A DNA stretch of 64,000 bases. Source: Solibacillus sp040273735. GTDB taxonomy: Bacteria; Bacillota; Bacilli; Bacillales_A; Planococcaceae. The stretch is taken from NCBI RefSeq assembly GCF_040273735.1, contig NZ_JBELZM010000009.1:1-64000 (forward strand), read 5' to 3'. A program made the translations under genes and the position numbers. Shown here piece after piece: positions 51,760 to 61,600 of this stretch. Each line of letters begins with the position of its first letter. Positions within the stretch are counted from its first letter, which is position 1. Under the pieces are notes generated by a model. That model was given only the letters and a program-made list of their open reading frames with translations. It was not told the DNA's origin and ran no database searches.

Positions 51760-52452
51760 TTAACTATTTAATAAACCTCTTTTTTTTAACAAATCACAAA
51801 TAGAAAAATCAATAAGAGTATCAATATCAAAAGACCGCTCCTGCGGCATAATATATCCCGATGTATTACTTGATAAAAGTGATTTTTCTTCAATCAGTTT
51901 TTCTGTTTTAGCCACATAAATCGCACCATTCAGCGCATAAACTTTTGGCAAGTCCTGACGTCTAGTCACTAACGTATCCTTCGGTAATAAAGGTACCATT
52001 CTTTCATCTTCGAGAGTATACATCCAGTAAGGGGATTTCTCTGGCTCGGTTACTGAAACACAAAAATTAGTACCATCACTTGATAAAAGCTGTTCAATAC
52101 AACCATCAATATCATCCACTGTTCTTAATGGCGATGTTGGCTGCAATAAAACGACATAATCATATCCTGGGCATTGCTCAATAGCATGTAGTACTGGATC
52201 AATTCCAGGTGTATCATCTTGGGCTAGCTTTATGGGTCTTTTAAATGGTACTTCACATCCGTATTGTTTTGCTACTTCAATAATTTCATCATCCTCAGTC
52301 GACAAAATCAAGCGGTCAATATACTTGGATTTTTTAGCCTCTTCAATCGTCCATGCAATTAAAGGCTTTCCAGCAAGCTCACGGATATTTTTACGTGGTA
52401 TACCTTTAGATCCTCCTCTGGCTGGGATAATTGCTAAAATTTTCGAATTCAT
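51760..52452 (-). CDS. legF: CMP-legionaminic acid synthetase
   Basis: A 230-residue cytidylyltransferase of the CMP-sialic-acid synthetase family, with IIPARGGSKGIPRKN, the LQPTSPLR motif and YALNGAIYVAK. It activates the nine-carbon sugar with CTP as the last step before transfer. It overlaps legX by 4 bp (ATGA). All genes from maf to legF lie on one strand. The legionaminic assignment rests on the neighbours; pseudaminic or sialic acid would lack the legX/legB/legC set. Confidence 0.88.
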   Translation of the reverse strand: MNSKILAIIPARGGSKGIPRKNIRELAGKPLIAWTIEEAKKSKYIDRLILSTEDDEIIEVAKQYGCEVPFKRPIKLAQDDTPGIDPVLHAIEQCPGYDYVVLLQPTSPLRTVDDIDGCIEQLLSSDGTNFCVSVTEPEKSPYWMYTLEDERMVPLLPKDTLVTRRQDLPKVYALNGAIYVAKTEKLIEEKSLLSSNTSGYIMPQERSFDIDTLIDFSICDLLKKRGLLNS

Positions 52453-53495
52453 TCTACAAGCCCCTTATACTGCTCATTAGCACGGTTAAAATCATCAACA
52501 CGCCCAATATCTAACCAATATTCATGAATTGGGAAAACTGATGTTTTTTTTCCTTGATTAATTAATGCTTCAAAAAGCGATGGCATGTCAAAAAATGTAT
52601 CTACAGGTATGTACTCAAACACTTCTGGGCTTAACACATATATCCCAGCGTTTACAAAGCTTCGATTGATTGGCTTTTCTTTGATCGATATTAACTCTAC
52701 GCCATCAGTTTCAATAACCCCATAAGGGACTTGATATTCGTATTCTCGTACACACATCGTTGCAACAGCATTTTGCTCTTGGTGAAACTGCATTAACTGA
52801 TCAAAGTTTACCTGAGTTAGTAAATCACCGTTCATCACAAAAAACGGCTCTGTTGGGCGGTTTTCAAGTAATGATAATGCACCGGCTGTCCCCATGCGTT
52901 TTTTTTCTTCAATATAGTCAATCGAAATGCCCATTATATTACCATTTTGAAAGTAGTCTTGGATAACTTCTTTTTTATAATTCACAGAGAAAATAAAATT
53001 TGTATAGCCATACTGTTTAAATCCCTCAATAATTGATTCAACAATCGGCTTATTTCCAACCTTAAGCATCGGCTTTGGAATGTCATTTGTTAGCGGGCGT
53101 AATCTCTTTCCTAACCCTCCAAGCATTAGAATGACTTGATTTTTATTTGTAGGTGTTTGTAAATGATCAATAAATAAAATATCAACGACTTGATTTTGAT
53201 CGTTCACTATTGGTAACTGCTTTAGGTTTTTAGATTTCATCAATTGTTTGTAAGTATTCGTTTTCAGCCCATATTTCGCACTAAATGGGTTAGAATTCAT
53301 AATCAAATTTATCGGAACTTCAAGCCCCTCACCACGTAGAATACCTCGTCGAATATCACCATCTGTCACTGTACCAAGTAAGTGATTGTCTTCATCTACA
53401 ACCACCGCAAATTGTAAAGATGTTTCATCAATAATTTTCATTGTTTCAAACAACGTTTGTCTGGTATGAAGGACGATATTTTCCCATTTAATCAT
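52449..53495 (-). CDS. legX: CBS-domain nucleotidyltransferase, PtmE/LegX-like
   Basis: A 348-residue enzyme: two CBS domains at the N-terminus (about 8-115) and a nucleotidyltransferase domain after residue 120 (ILMLGGLGKRLRPLTNDIPKPML). In Campylobacter PtmE makes GDP-glucosamine for the legionaminic pathway, so the pathway here would use GDP-linked sugars. The CBS pair may sense adenine nucleotides. It overlaps legF by 4 bp. Confidence 0.85.
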   Translation of the reverse strand: MIKWENIVLHTRQTLFETMKIIDETSLQFAVVVDEDNHLLGTVTDGDIRRGILRGEGLEVPINLIMNSNPFSAKYGLKTNTYKQLMKSKNLKQLPIVNDQNQVVDILFIDHLQTPTNKNQVILMLGGLGKRLRPLTNDIPKPMLKVGNKPIVESIIEGFKQYGYTNFIFSVNYKKEVIQDYFQNGNIMGISIDYIEEKKRMGTAGALSLLENRPTEPFFVMNGDLLTQVNFDQLMQFHQEQNAVATMCVREYEYQVPYGVIETDGVELISIKEKPINRSFVNAGIYVLSPEVFEYIPVDTFFDMPSLFEALINQGKKTSVFPIHEYWLDIGRVDDFNRANEQYKGLVE

Positions 53496-53498
53496 TTA

Positions 53499-54128
53499 TT
53501 ACACTTCCTTTGCTGGTACACCATACGCCTTTGCATGATGATGCAATTCTTTCACCACTACAGATCCAGCTCCAATCAAGCATTTTTCGCCAATATGAAT
53601 ACCTTGAATAATTGTTGTGCCTGTACCGATATGTGTACCATTTCCAATTTTAACAGCACCTGAGATTTTTGTACCTGGTGCGATATGTACGTTTGCACCA
53701 ATTTGACCATCATGATCAATTATTGCGCCCGTGTTTATAATAGTATTATCGGCAATACTTGTTCCCGTTTGAACAATTGCACCTGCCATTATTTGAACAC
53801 CTTCTCCTAACTGTGCAGAAGGTGAAATAATCGCGGCTGGATGAATGATTGATTTAAAGTAATAGCCTTTCTCTTTGAAATGTTTAAAGGTTTTTTCACG
53901 TGCAGAGGATGGTCCAAGCATACCTAATCCAAGAACAAGATTTACTTCTTCAGGGTTATAATTGTAAATAACTTCGTCAGGTCCTAAGTATACTAATCCA
54001 AAAACATTGTCCTCCATAATTGGAGTTGTAAAACCTATTATTTCATAGCCTTGCTCTTGCTTTAGTAAAGTTTCCATTAAAACAGAAGCATGTCCACCAT
54101 TTCCAAGTATGATTAAAGATTTACTCAT
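53499..54128 (-). CDS. legH: NeuD/LegH-type sugar acetyltransferase
   Basis: A 209-residue protein with an N-terminal nucleotide-binding PglD-like part (IILGNGGHASVLMETL) and a C-terminal left-handed beta-helix of hexapeptide repeats. It acetylates the 4-amino group of the bacillosamine-type intermediate. It overlaps legI by 8 bp. Confidence 0.85.
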   Translation of the reverse strand: MSKSLIILGNGGHASVLMETLLKQEQGYEIIGFTTPIMEDNVFGLVYLGPDEVIYNYNPEEVNLVLGLGMLGPSSAREKTFKHFKEKGYYFKSIIHPAAIISPSAQLGEGVQIMAGAIVQTGTSIADNTIINTGAIIDHDGQIGANVHIAPGTKISGAVKIGNGTHIGTGTTIIQGIHIGEKCLIGAGSVVVKELHHHAKAYGVPAKEV

Positions 54129-55185
54129 GAATTAATTCATCCTTATCATATGAATACTGCGCTTTTTTTCCAATATAATCCCAATATTTCGAAGGAGCTA
54201 CTCCGCTACCTGGACGCTTAACAACTAAGTTTTCTGCACTAAAGGTTTCTCCCGGGTATATTGCTTTATTTGCTACTAAGCTTTTTCGAGCAGGAATTCG
54301 ATTCTTTAATTCGACATAAGAAGGCTGCTTAAATCCATTACCTAAAGCTTGTTCAATTTGTCTAATTTGCTCAATCATTTGTTTTAGTTCAAAAGGCTCT
54401 AAAGAAGCAACGTGATCTGGTCCTTCCAGTGTTTTATCTAATGTGAAGTGTTTTTCTATAACCTTTGCACCAAGTGCTACCGCAGCTGTTGGAACGGCAA
54501 TGCCTGATGAGTGATCGGACAAGCCCACAGGAACTTGAAATTCTTGCTGTAAAGTAGCCATCGCCTTTAAATTGATTGTATCAAACGGTGCGGGATATTC
54601 CGTTGTACAATGTAAAATTGTCACATATTGCTGAAGTAGCTGCTTTGCTTCGTCAGTTTGATAAAATGCTTGAGCCTGCTCCATCTCACTTTTATTTGCT
54701 ATCCCAAAAACAATATAGGACAGTGCCTCATGAATATCTTCTAAAGTAGCCATTCCTGTAGATAAAATAATCGGCTTTTTCTTTTTAGCAATTGCATATA
54801 TAAAAGGTGCATTTGTAAGCTCACCCGATGGAATCTTTGCAGTTTTAATTTGTAATTCATCGAATAAAAAATCGACACTTTCATAGTCAAAAGGTGTCGA
54901 TAAAAACTCTATTCCTTTATCCTCACAATATTGCTTAAGTAATGCAAATTCTTCAAAAGTTAGCTCAAGCTTTTTTAACATGTCTAATTGAGAAGTTGAT
55001 TCCTTTAAATTTTCTACTTGATAATCTGCTTGCTTTGCATTCTTTGTCACTAAATTTTCTGCTTTAAATGTCTGAAATTTTACTGCATCAGCACCTGCTT
55101 CTTTTGCCACATCTATAAGCTGCATAGCCATTTCAAAAGAGCCGTTATGATTTACGCCAGCTTCAGCTATGATATATGTTTTCAT
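54121..55185 (-). CDS. legI: N,N'-diacetyllegionaminate synthase
   Basis: A 354-residue NeuB-family synthase that condenses a six-carbon sugar with phosphoenolpyruvate. Motifs include IIAEAGVNHNG, KFQTFKAENLVT, IKTAKIPSGE, LSTGMATL, GLSDHSSG and EKHFTLD. The C-terminal SAF domain begins at about 295 (RIPARKSLVANKAIYPGE). It overlaps legG by 4 bp. Substrate preference within the NeuB group is inferred from neighbours. Confidence 0.88.
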   Translation of the reverse strand: MKTYIIAEAGVNHNGSFEMAMQLIDVAKEAGADAVKFQTFKAENLVTKNAKQADYQVENLKESTSQLDMLKKLELTFEEFALLKQYCEDKGIEFLSTPFDYESVDFLFDELQIKTAKIPSGELTNAPFIYAIAKKKKPIILSTGMATLEDIHEALSYIVFGIANKSEMEQAQAFYQTDEAKQLLQQYVTILHCTTEYPAPFDTINLKAMATLQQEFQVPVGLSDHSSGIAVPTAAVALGAKVIEKHFTLDKTLEGPDHVASLEPFELKQMIEQIRQIEQALGNGFKQPSYVELKNRIPARKSLVANKAIYPGETFSAENLVVKRPGSGVAPSKYWDYIGKKAQYSYDKDELIHE

Positions 55186-56315
55186 AAGTCATAAAACTCC
55201 TTTTGAACTTTAAAATTTGGAATTGTTTTTATTTGCTCATAAATTTTATTAGCAGTATCTCCGTTACCAAATATTCTCTCATATTTTATATTGGCCGATA
55301 AAGCATAATCAATAGCACTTTTAATTGACCCAGTAGATAACTCACAATCAATGACAGATGCAGGACGCTCTCTTCCCTTTTGTCTATCACCGCAATTAAT
55401 CGTCGGAGTTTGTAAATAAGGCACTTCAATTAAACCACTTGATGAATTACCGACAACAAGTGCCGCCTCCTTAACTGCACTTAAATAACGTATTTGGCCT
55501 AGTGAATCATAAAGCTGCGCTGTTTGTGGATTCGCTGCTACAAATTGTAGTATACGCTCATTAATTTCCCTACCACCATTGTCCGCGTTTGATTTTGTAA
55601 AAATTAAATGGTACTGTTGCTGATAGCTAGCTAGCACCTCTAATAAATTTACAATTCCACCAAATTCACCGTTTGTTTCCGGATGATACGTAATTAAAAA
55701 GAACTGCTTATCATCAACTATTGCTAACTCTTTACATATCATCTCACGACTCATTAAATTTAATCGAAGCGTATTGTCAATGCCAATCGCGCCAACGTTA
55801 AATACGCGTTCTGGAGTCTCCCCTAGCTGTAAAACGCGCTTCTGATGTCCTTCTGTACTCGTAAAATGCCATGTTGCCATCTTCGTAATCGAATGACGAA
55901 TCGCATCATCATACGCACCGAATGTACATTCTCCCCCATGAATATGTGCAATTGGAATTTGCATAATTAACGCTGACTGTGCAACAGCTAGCATTTCAAA
56001 ACGATCTCCTAATATAATAAGTAAGTCTGGATTTAATCTTGCTAATGCGTCCGCAAAACCAATTGTGGCTAGTCCCATTGATTTTGCAACAGCTGTTGAA
56101 GTATCTGCTGATAACAGCATTTCAACCTTTTCGTTAATGTGAAAACCATCTACCTCAATTTGATTGTATGTAAGGCCGAACTCTGGCGATAAGTGCATAC
56201 CTGTTACAAGAATTTGAAGTTCAAAATGTTCATCATTTTGTATTAACTTCATCAGATTAGAAAGCAAACCATACTCTGCTCTCGTGCCAGTTACTATACA
56301 TATTTTTCGTTTCAT
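55182..56315 (-). CDS. legG: NeuC/LegG-type hydrolysing 2-epimerase
   Basis: A 377-residue UDP-sugar 2-epimerase of the hydrolysing type, related to NeuC and WecB. Motifs are VTGTRAEYG, HIHGGE and NSSSGLIEVP. It releases the free 6-deoxy-mannosamine-type sugar that LegI uses. It starts at 56315 with the LegC stop directly upstream, and overlaps legI by 4 bp. Confidence 0.88.
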   Translation of the reverse strand: MKRKICIVTGTRAEYGLLSNLMKLIQNDEHFELQILVTGMHLSPEFGLTYNQIEVDGFHINEKVEMLLSADTSTAVAKSMGLATIGFADALARLNPDLLIILGDRFEMLAVAQSALIMQIPIAHIHGGECTFGAYDDAIRHSITKMATWHFTSTEGHQKRVLQLGETPERVFNVGAIGIDNTLRLNLMSREMICKELAIVDDKQFFLITYHPETNGEFGGIVNLLEVLASYQQQYHLIFTKSNADNGGREINERILQFVAANPQTAQLYDSLGQIRYLSAVKEAALVVGNSSSGLIEVPYLQTPTINCGDRQKGRERPASVIDCELSTGSIKSAIDYALSANIKYERIFGNGDTANKIYEQIKTIPNFKVQKEFYDL

Positions 56316-57470
56316 TTAATTCACCTCAATAGGCGTACTTGGAATATTAACAATATTCTTATTCAATATATCCGTCACCGATAACTCCATTTTCGGACAA
56401 GCTTTGTACATTTCCAACTTATCTATAGGGCGCCAAATCGGACGACTCATTACACCCTTTTCATTCAGAAATGTTAAGACCTCCTCACGATTTAATGATT
56501 CATCTAAAACCAATGTTTGTAACCAATAGTTACTATCACTATGCTTAGGCTGTTTAAATAGACATACGCCATCTAAATTAGCGACAAGCTTATCATACTT
56601 AGACGTCAGTTGTTTTTTGTGCTTTAAAAGTTCACTAATTTTTTCAAGCTGGGCACAACCAAGTGCTGCATTTATATTTGGCATTCGATAATTATAGCCG
56701 ATTTCATCATGAACATACTCCCATTTATGTGGAACCTTAGCTGTTATTGTTAAATGCTTTGCATAATCAGCAAGCGCTTCATCATCAGTTAAAATCGCAC
56801 CGCCACCGCCAGTTGTAATGATTTTATTGCCATTAAAGCTCATGGCATTTATTTTACCAAAACTACCTGTATGCTTTCCTTTATAATATGTCCCTAAAGA
56901 TTCTGCAGCATCTTCAACTATTACTAGATAATACTTTTCCGCTAAAACTAAAAGTTCCTCTAAATGTACAGCATGGCCAAAGGTATGCATGGGTACTAGC
57001 GCCTTTATACGTCGTTTCGTTTCTTTATTATAAAGCTCCCCGTTACGCACTTCTGATATATCTGCTAAATAAGCATCTAACTTAAACGGATCCATCCCTA
57101 AAGTTTCCTCATGTACATCAACAAAATGAGGAATAGCTCCACAGTAGCTCACCGCATTTGCAGTTGCAATAAAAGTAAGCGACGGCATCAGCACTTCGTC
57201 ATCTGCCTTTACCCCCGCCACCTTTAATGCAATATGCAGTGCTGCTGTACCATTTACAACCGCTACAGCACGCTTCACTCCAACGAACTTCGCTAAATCC
57301 TCTTCAAAACGAGTTACATAAGCACCTACAGAAGAAACCCACCCTGTTTTGACACAGTCTGTAACATATTCTACTTCTTTTTTGTTGAATGTCGGTTCAT
57401 GTAAAGGAACAAAATCCTTTCCGTACATTTCTTTCACACGTTCTGCAAATTGTATCCATTGTTCATTCAT
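56316..57470 (-). CDS. legC: LegC-type aminotransferase
   Basis: A 384-residue PLP-dependent DegT/DnrJ/EryC1 aminotransferase that aminates the 4-keto intermediate from LegB. Motifs are FVGVKRAVAVVNGTAALHIAL, PSLTFIATANAV, EDAAESLG, and the PLP Lys in SFNGNKIITTGGGG. It overlaps legB by 4 bp. Confidence 0.9.
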   Translation of the reverse strand: MNEQWIQFAERVKEMYGKDFVPLHEPTFNKKEVEYVTDCVKTGWVSSVGAYVTRFEEDLAKFVGVKRAVAVVNGTAALHIALKVAGVKADDEVLMPSLTFIATANAVSYCGAIPHFVDVHEETLGMDPFKLDAYLADISEVRNGELYNKETKRRIKALVPMHTFGHAVHLEELLVLAEKYYLVIVEDAAESLGTYYKGKHTGSFGKINAMSFNGNKIITTGGGGAILTDDEALADYAKHLTITAKVPHKWEYVHDEIGYNYRMPNINAALGCAQLEKISELLKHKKQLTSKYDKLVANLDGVCLFKQPKHSDSNYWLQTLVLDESLNREEVLTFLNEKGVMSRPIWRPIDKLEMYKACPKMELSVTDILNKNIVNIPSTPIEVN

Positions 57471-58462
57471 ATATTATAAACATCTGCCTTATATTGAGAT
57501 AAGTTTTCGGGATTTGTAAACCATTCGATTGTCTCTTCTAAACCTTTGCGGAAACCTTCTTTTCCACCGTATTTCGGTTCCCAGCCAAGCAGTTCTTTTG
57601 CCTTTTTATTTTCAGCCCACAGACGCTCTACTTCACTTTTATCTGGGCGTAGACGTTGTTCATCCGTTTCAATTGTTAAATTTACACCCATAATATCCGC
57701 AATCATCTCTGCTGTTTCGCCAATTGAAACTTCATAATTTGAACCAATATTAATCACTTCACCAACAGATTTATTTGAATTCATAACTGAAATAAACCCT
57801 TGAACTGTATCCTTTACATAATTAAAATCACGGGTCGGTGAAATTGCTCCTAGCTTAATTGTATCTTTACCGTTGGCTAACTGACTGATGATTGTCGGGA
57901 TAACCGCACGGGCCGATTGACGTGGACCGTATGTATTAAACGGGCGAATAATGGACACAGGTGTATCAAATGAACGATAAAATGATAATGCCATTTGATC
58001 CGCACCAATTTTTGATGCAGAGTAAGGGGATTGTCCCTGTAATGGATGTTCCTCATCTATAGGTACATATAACGCTGTACCGTATACCTCACTTGTAGAA
58101 GTATGTACAACCTTCTCCACTTCTAATTCATGGGCCGCTTGTACAATATTTAAAGTACCATTAATATTCGTATCAATATAGGTTGCTGGTGAATGGTATG
58201 AATAAGGGATTGCGATAAGTGCAGCTAAATTTAATACATGAGTACATCCCTTCATTGCTTCTTTCACACCAAATGGATCACGAATATCACCAGTGAACAC
58301 ATCGAGCTGTGATTTAATATCGTGAGGTGCATGGTCTAGCCACCCCCATGAATTAAACGAGTTGTAATAGCAAAATGCGCGTACATCATGCCCATCACGA
58401 ATAAGTCGTTCCGTTAAGTGAGAGCCAATGAAACCATCAGCACCAGTTACTAGTATTTTCAT
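57467..58462 (-). CDS. legB: LegB-type nucleotide-sugar 4,6-dehydratase
   Basis: A 331-residue short-chain dehydrogenase of the extended type: TGADGFIGSHLTERL for NAD, the STSEVYG catalytic region and YSASKIGAD (Tyr-Lys pair). It makes the 4-keto-6-deoxy sugar, the first committed step. It opens the leg gene run, 62 bp after the small unknown gene. Confidence 0.9.
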   Translation of the reverse strand: MKILVTGADGFIGSHLTERLIRDGHDVRAFCYYNSFNSWGWLDHAPHDIKSQLDVFTGDIRDPFGVKEAMKGCTHVLNLAALIAIPYSYHSPATYIDTNINGTLNIVQAAHELEVEKVVHTSTSEVYGTALYVPIDEEHPLQGQSPYSASKIGADQMALSFYRSFDTPVSIIRPFNTYGPRQSARAVIPTIISQLANGKDTIKLGAISPTRDFNYVKDTVQGFISVMNSNKSVGEVINIGSNYEVSIGETAEMIADIMGVNLTIETDEQRLRPDKSEVERLWAENKKAKELLGWEPKYGGKEGFRKGLEETIEWFTNPENLSQYKADVYNI

Positions 58463-58524
58463 GTGAATTACTCCTAACTTCAGTCTTTACTATTTTGTAG
58501 TAGTTTAGTAATTATAACTCAAAA

Positions 58525-58878
58525 TTAGTTCTTATATATATTCACCGTATTTCCAAAGAAATCTGCCATTTCGTATTCTAAAAAATCTGCTAATAGCGTA
58601 TCGTTTCTTAGTTTTATTGCTTCATTTATTTCCTTTAATATCTGATTGAGCTTTTCAATTTCAATAGAAATAACATAATCATACTGTAGTAAAATATTAA
58701 AAGACTCTGTCAACCAATCAATTCCTTCAATAAAATCAGTAATAGCACTATACGCTTTTACTTTATCTCCCTCTCTTAAATAGTCCGCTACCATGGTACA
58801 TCCATTTGGAATTTTCAATATATATGACTGTATACTTTCTAATAATTCTTCTAATTGCTGTTCAATTTTTACATCCAT
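58525..58878 (-). CDS. Small acidic helical protein of unknown function next to maf
   Basis: A 117-residue, acidic, mostly helical protein that I do not recognise (MDVKIEQQLEELLESI). No signal or membrane segment is visible. The start has AAGGAG upstream. It lies 20 bp after maf and 62 bp before legB, so it is co-transcribed with them and may assist glycosylation, for instance as a Maf or flagellin partner. That is only an inference from position. Confidence 0.7.
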   Translation of the reverse strand: MDVKIEQQLEELLESIQSYILKIPNGCTMVADYLREGDKVKAYSAITDFIEGIDWLTESFNILLQYDYVISIEIEKLNQILKEINEAIKLRNDTLLADFLEYEMADFFGNTVNIYKN

Positions 58879-58898
58879 CTTTATAGCTCCTTTTATAT

Positions 58899-60572
58899 TT
58901 ACTTCATTTCAGACCATGCATGGTGACACAATAAATTATCTAGATATTCTTGTATATATTTCACAAAAAACTTCAATTTATTTAGCATCTCTACCCTTTC
59001 ACTATTTGTTTGAAAATTATTTTCAAAACCATATTCGAACATATTATTAATTGCTTTAGTAGATGAATAAATCATATTTAAAATATGTTTTTCTAACACA
59101 TCGTTTTCTCTTAACTTCTTTACTAACTTCAAAAGCTTTTGTAAATCATGTAAAGTAACAGCATTGGTATTCATTTTATCAATTTTGATTAATACTTCGT
59201 CTACTTTTTCTTTACAAGCTTTCATTTTATCTAAATACTCTATAGAAAAAGTATAATCTATCGATTTTTCCATCGACATTAGTGGAATCCAAGATTTATC
59301 TAATATTTCTTCTAACTGAATTTCATTTACATCTTTATAAGATACACCTTCAATTTTTGCACCTATTTTTGATAAATTATAAATTTGAATTTTATTGTTC
59401 ACATTTTGAATAATGGAAATAGCGTTATTAAAAGATTCTAATGTAGATGCTAAAGGTAAAGTTGTAACAACTTTATCGATAAAATTACCATTAACTTCCT
59501 TTGTCGGACCTAAATTTTTTATTGCATCATGTTTATGAACACCTGGTGCATAATACTCACCATTATTTAGCGCTAAATCTTGTCCAACTAAAAATACTTC
59601 GCTTGCCCCTAAATAGTGTGTAAGTAATAAGGAATATAAAGCAACGGACGGAACAGTTGGTATCCCTAATATTTCAGGTCTAACTTCTTTTGTAATTGTA
59701 TCTTGATCTAAATTCGTAAAATAAATTTCACCTTGATGATGTTTTAATATTAAGTGATTAGTAGTACCTGTTGTAATAATAGGTCCATTGTATTTAGTGT
59801 TTTGGAAATGAGCTGTAAAATTCACAACTGAAGCATCTATTATAGTTACAAAATCCGGAATTATATTTTCATTTATTAGGCCATTCACCGCAGAACCTGA
59901 TGCAATAATATATGCTTTATCCTTGTTTTCTTTAATAAAATCTAAATTATCAATTAGTGAAGGTCCGGATGCAACTAATATAAATGGTTTATTTTCAAAA
60001 TGTTCTTTTATATCTAAAAGATTTTTACCTTTTTTAGATAATGCCAAATTTAATATTGGTTCTGTTAGCCATTCAAACATAAAAAATCGCTCTGTATTTT
60101 TATTAATTTTAGCTGTTGTTGTACCCATCTTTATTTTTTCAATAGCCGGCGTTATCAATTCTTTATTTAACTTCTCATAGTTAGGGTGGATTAATATTTC
60201 AACATTCATTCCTAGTGCATCTCTAATTGCACTACTAATTATAATATAGTTCAAGTTGGTCACATGGTAAAAAGAAATATTTTGTCCGTGTAATTTCTTT
60301 TTATAGCCTTCTTCATAGTCAATTTCGTCAAAAATTTCAATAATATAAAACTTAGAATTAAAATTCATATCTAATAAATATTGCAATAATATCCCATTAC
60401 CAGAACCTATTATAAAGTAGCATTTATTACTTTCTATCTGTTTACCAAACTTTTCAATTTCCTTATGCGCAGAAACTTCAGAATTTAAAGAAATATATTG
60501 ACTCGAATTCGTTTCGTATATTTTTATAACTTCTAAATTTCTAGCATTAGTCTCCTTTGTAAAACTATACAT
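58899..60572 (-). CDS. maf: Maf-family flagellin glycosyltransferase
   Basis: A 557-residue motility-associated factor with the DUF115/MptE-like central domain (about 195-380; FILVASGPSLIDN, AYIIASGSAVNGL, EVFLVGQDLAL). An N-terminal accessory domain and a helical C-terminal part flank it. Maf proteins transfer nonulosonic acids to Ser/Thr of flagellin. It is directly downstream of hag. ATG 60572 follows AAAAGGTG. Confidence 0.9.
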   Translation of the reverse strand: MYSFTKETNARNLEVIKIYETNSSQYISLNSEVSAHKEIEKFGKQIESNKCYFIIGSGNGILLQYLLDMNFNSKFYIIEIFDEIDYEEGYKKKLHGQNISFYHVTNLNYIIISSAIRDALGMNVEILIHPNYEKLNKELITPAIEKIKMGTTTAKINKNTERFFMFEWLTEPILNLALSKKGKNLLDIKEHFENKPFILVASGPSLIDNLDFIKENKDKAYIIASGSAVNGLINENIIPDFVTIIDASVVNFTAHFQNTKYNGPIITTGTTNHLILKHHQGEIYFTNLDQDTITKEVRPEILGIPTVPSVALYSLLLTHYLGASEVFLVGQDLALNNGEYYAPGVHKHDAIKNLGPTKEVNGNFIDKVVTTLPLASTLESFNNAISIIQNVNNKIQIYNLSKIGAKIEGVSYKDVNEIQLEEILDKSWIPLMSMEKSIDYTFSIEYLDKMKACKEKVDEVLIKIDKMNTNAVTLHDLQKLLKLVKKLRENDVLEKHILNMIYSSTKAINNMFEYGFENNFQTNSERVEMLNKLKFFVKYIQEYLDNLLCHHAWSEMK

Positions 60573-60649
60573 TTTATTAACACCTTTTCTCTTCGATTCA
60601 TTTAAAAAACTTCAAGTTTATGTATAAAGATTAAGTAGATATCTAGTAT

Positions 60650-60682
60650 AAAAAAAGCTGAAGCATTTAGCTTCAGCTTTTT
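60650..60682 (-). terminator. hag terminator
   Basis: The stem AAAGCTGAAGC / GCTTCAGCTTT is followed on the minus strand by seven T. It separates hag from maf; some read-through could still feed the glycosylation genes, as no clear promoter was seen before maf. Confidence 0.85.
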
Positions 60683-60699
60683 AGCCTTCAAATTTAAAA

Positions 60700-61512
60700 T
60701 TATCCTAATAATTGAAGTACACCTTGTGGTTGTTGGTTCGCTTGCGCTAACATCGATTGTGCAGCTTGCATTAAGATGTTGTTCTTCGTGAATCCCATCA
60801 TCTCTTTTGCCATGTCTGTGTCACGGATACGAGATTCAGCAGCTGTTAAGTTTTCAGATGTAGCACCTAAGTTGTTAATTGTATGCTCTAAGCGGTTTTG
60901 AATAGCACCTAAATCTGAACGTTGAGATGAAACTGCTTTAATAGCAGAATCTACTAATGCAATCGCACTATTAGCACCAGTTTGTTTACTAATATCCAAT
61001 TTGTCTACACCAAGAGCAGAAGCCCCCATTGTGCTAATTGACACTGATAATGTTTGCCCTGTATTGGCACCGATATGAATTAATTTACCTGTGAAAGATC
61101 CATCTAATAAACCTTGAGTATTGAATTCAGTGTCAGTTGAAATACGGCCAATTTCAGTAATTAAAGCTTCAACTTCTTTTTGAATTTCAGCACGGTCATC
61201 ATCAGTATTTGTATCATTCGAAGATTGTACTGATAATTCACGCATACGTTGTAAAATAGCATGAGTTTCGTTAAGGGCACCCTCAGCCGTCTGGATTAAT
61301 GAAATACCATCTTGTCCGTTTTTAGTAGCCATGTCTAAACCACGGATTTGTCCACGCATTTTTTCTGAGATTGCTAAACCTGCAGCGTCATCGCCAGCAC
61401 GGTTGATTTTGTAACCTGAAGATAATTTCTCAAGGTTTTTAGAAGCTTGAGCATTATTAGCAGTAAGGTTACGGTGTGTGTTTAAAGCTGAAATGTTGTG
61501 TTGAATTCTCAT
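60700..61512 (-). CDS. hag: Flagellin
   Basis: The filament subunit, 270 residues, a short form with the D0/D1 domains only. N-terminal MRIQHNISALNTHRNL and C-terminal SMLAQANQQPQGVLQLLG are typical. The central part (about 125-175) is small and holds many Ser/Thr (STDTEFNTQ, SVSISTMGAS), the likely O-glycosylation sites. The start follows AAGGAGG. The leader carries two CsrA sites and a sigma-D promoter. Confidence 0.96.
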   Translation of the reverse strand: MRIQHNISALNTHRNLTANNAQASKNLEKLSSGYKINRAGDDAAGLAISEKMRGQIRGLDMATKNGQDGISLIQTAEGALNETHAILQRMRELSVQSSNDTNTDDDRAEIQKEVEALITEIGRISTDTEFNTQGLLDGSFTGKLIHIGANTGQTLSVSISTMGASALGVDKLDISKQTGANSAIALVDSAIKAVSSQRSDLGAIQNRLEHTINNLGATSENLTAAESRIRDTDMAKEMMGFTKNNILMQAAQSMLAQANQQPQGVLQLLG

Positions 61513-61514
61513 TT

Positions 61515-61530
61515 GGAATTCCTCCTTGAA
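61515..61530 (-). promoter_or_regulatory. hag ribosome-binding site, CsrA site BS2
   Basis: CAAGGAGGAATT overlaps the hag Shine-Dalgarno and carries a GGA core, as the BS2 site of B. subtilis hag does. Confidence 0.6.
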
Positions 61531-61547
61531 TTGTTTTTATATGACCC

Positions 61548-61558
61548 ACGTCCATGTA
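61548..61558 (-). promoter_or_regulatory. hag leader CsrA site BS1
   Basis: Read as RNA it is UACAUGGACGU, close to the CsrA consensus RUACARGGAUGU, with the GGA core about 40 nt before the start. Two sites let a CsrA dimer bridge the leader and block translation until FliW removes it. Confidence 0.65.
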
Positions 61559-61600
61559 GGAAAGCTCGGCGTTGGCTAGTGCCTCTGCCTTACACTATAT

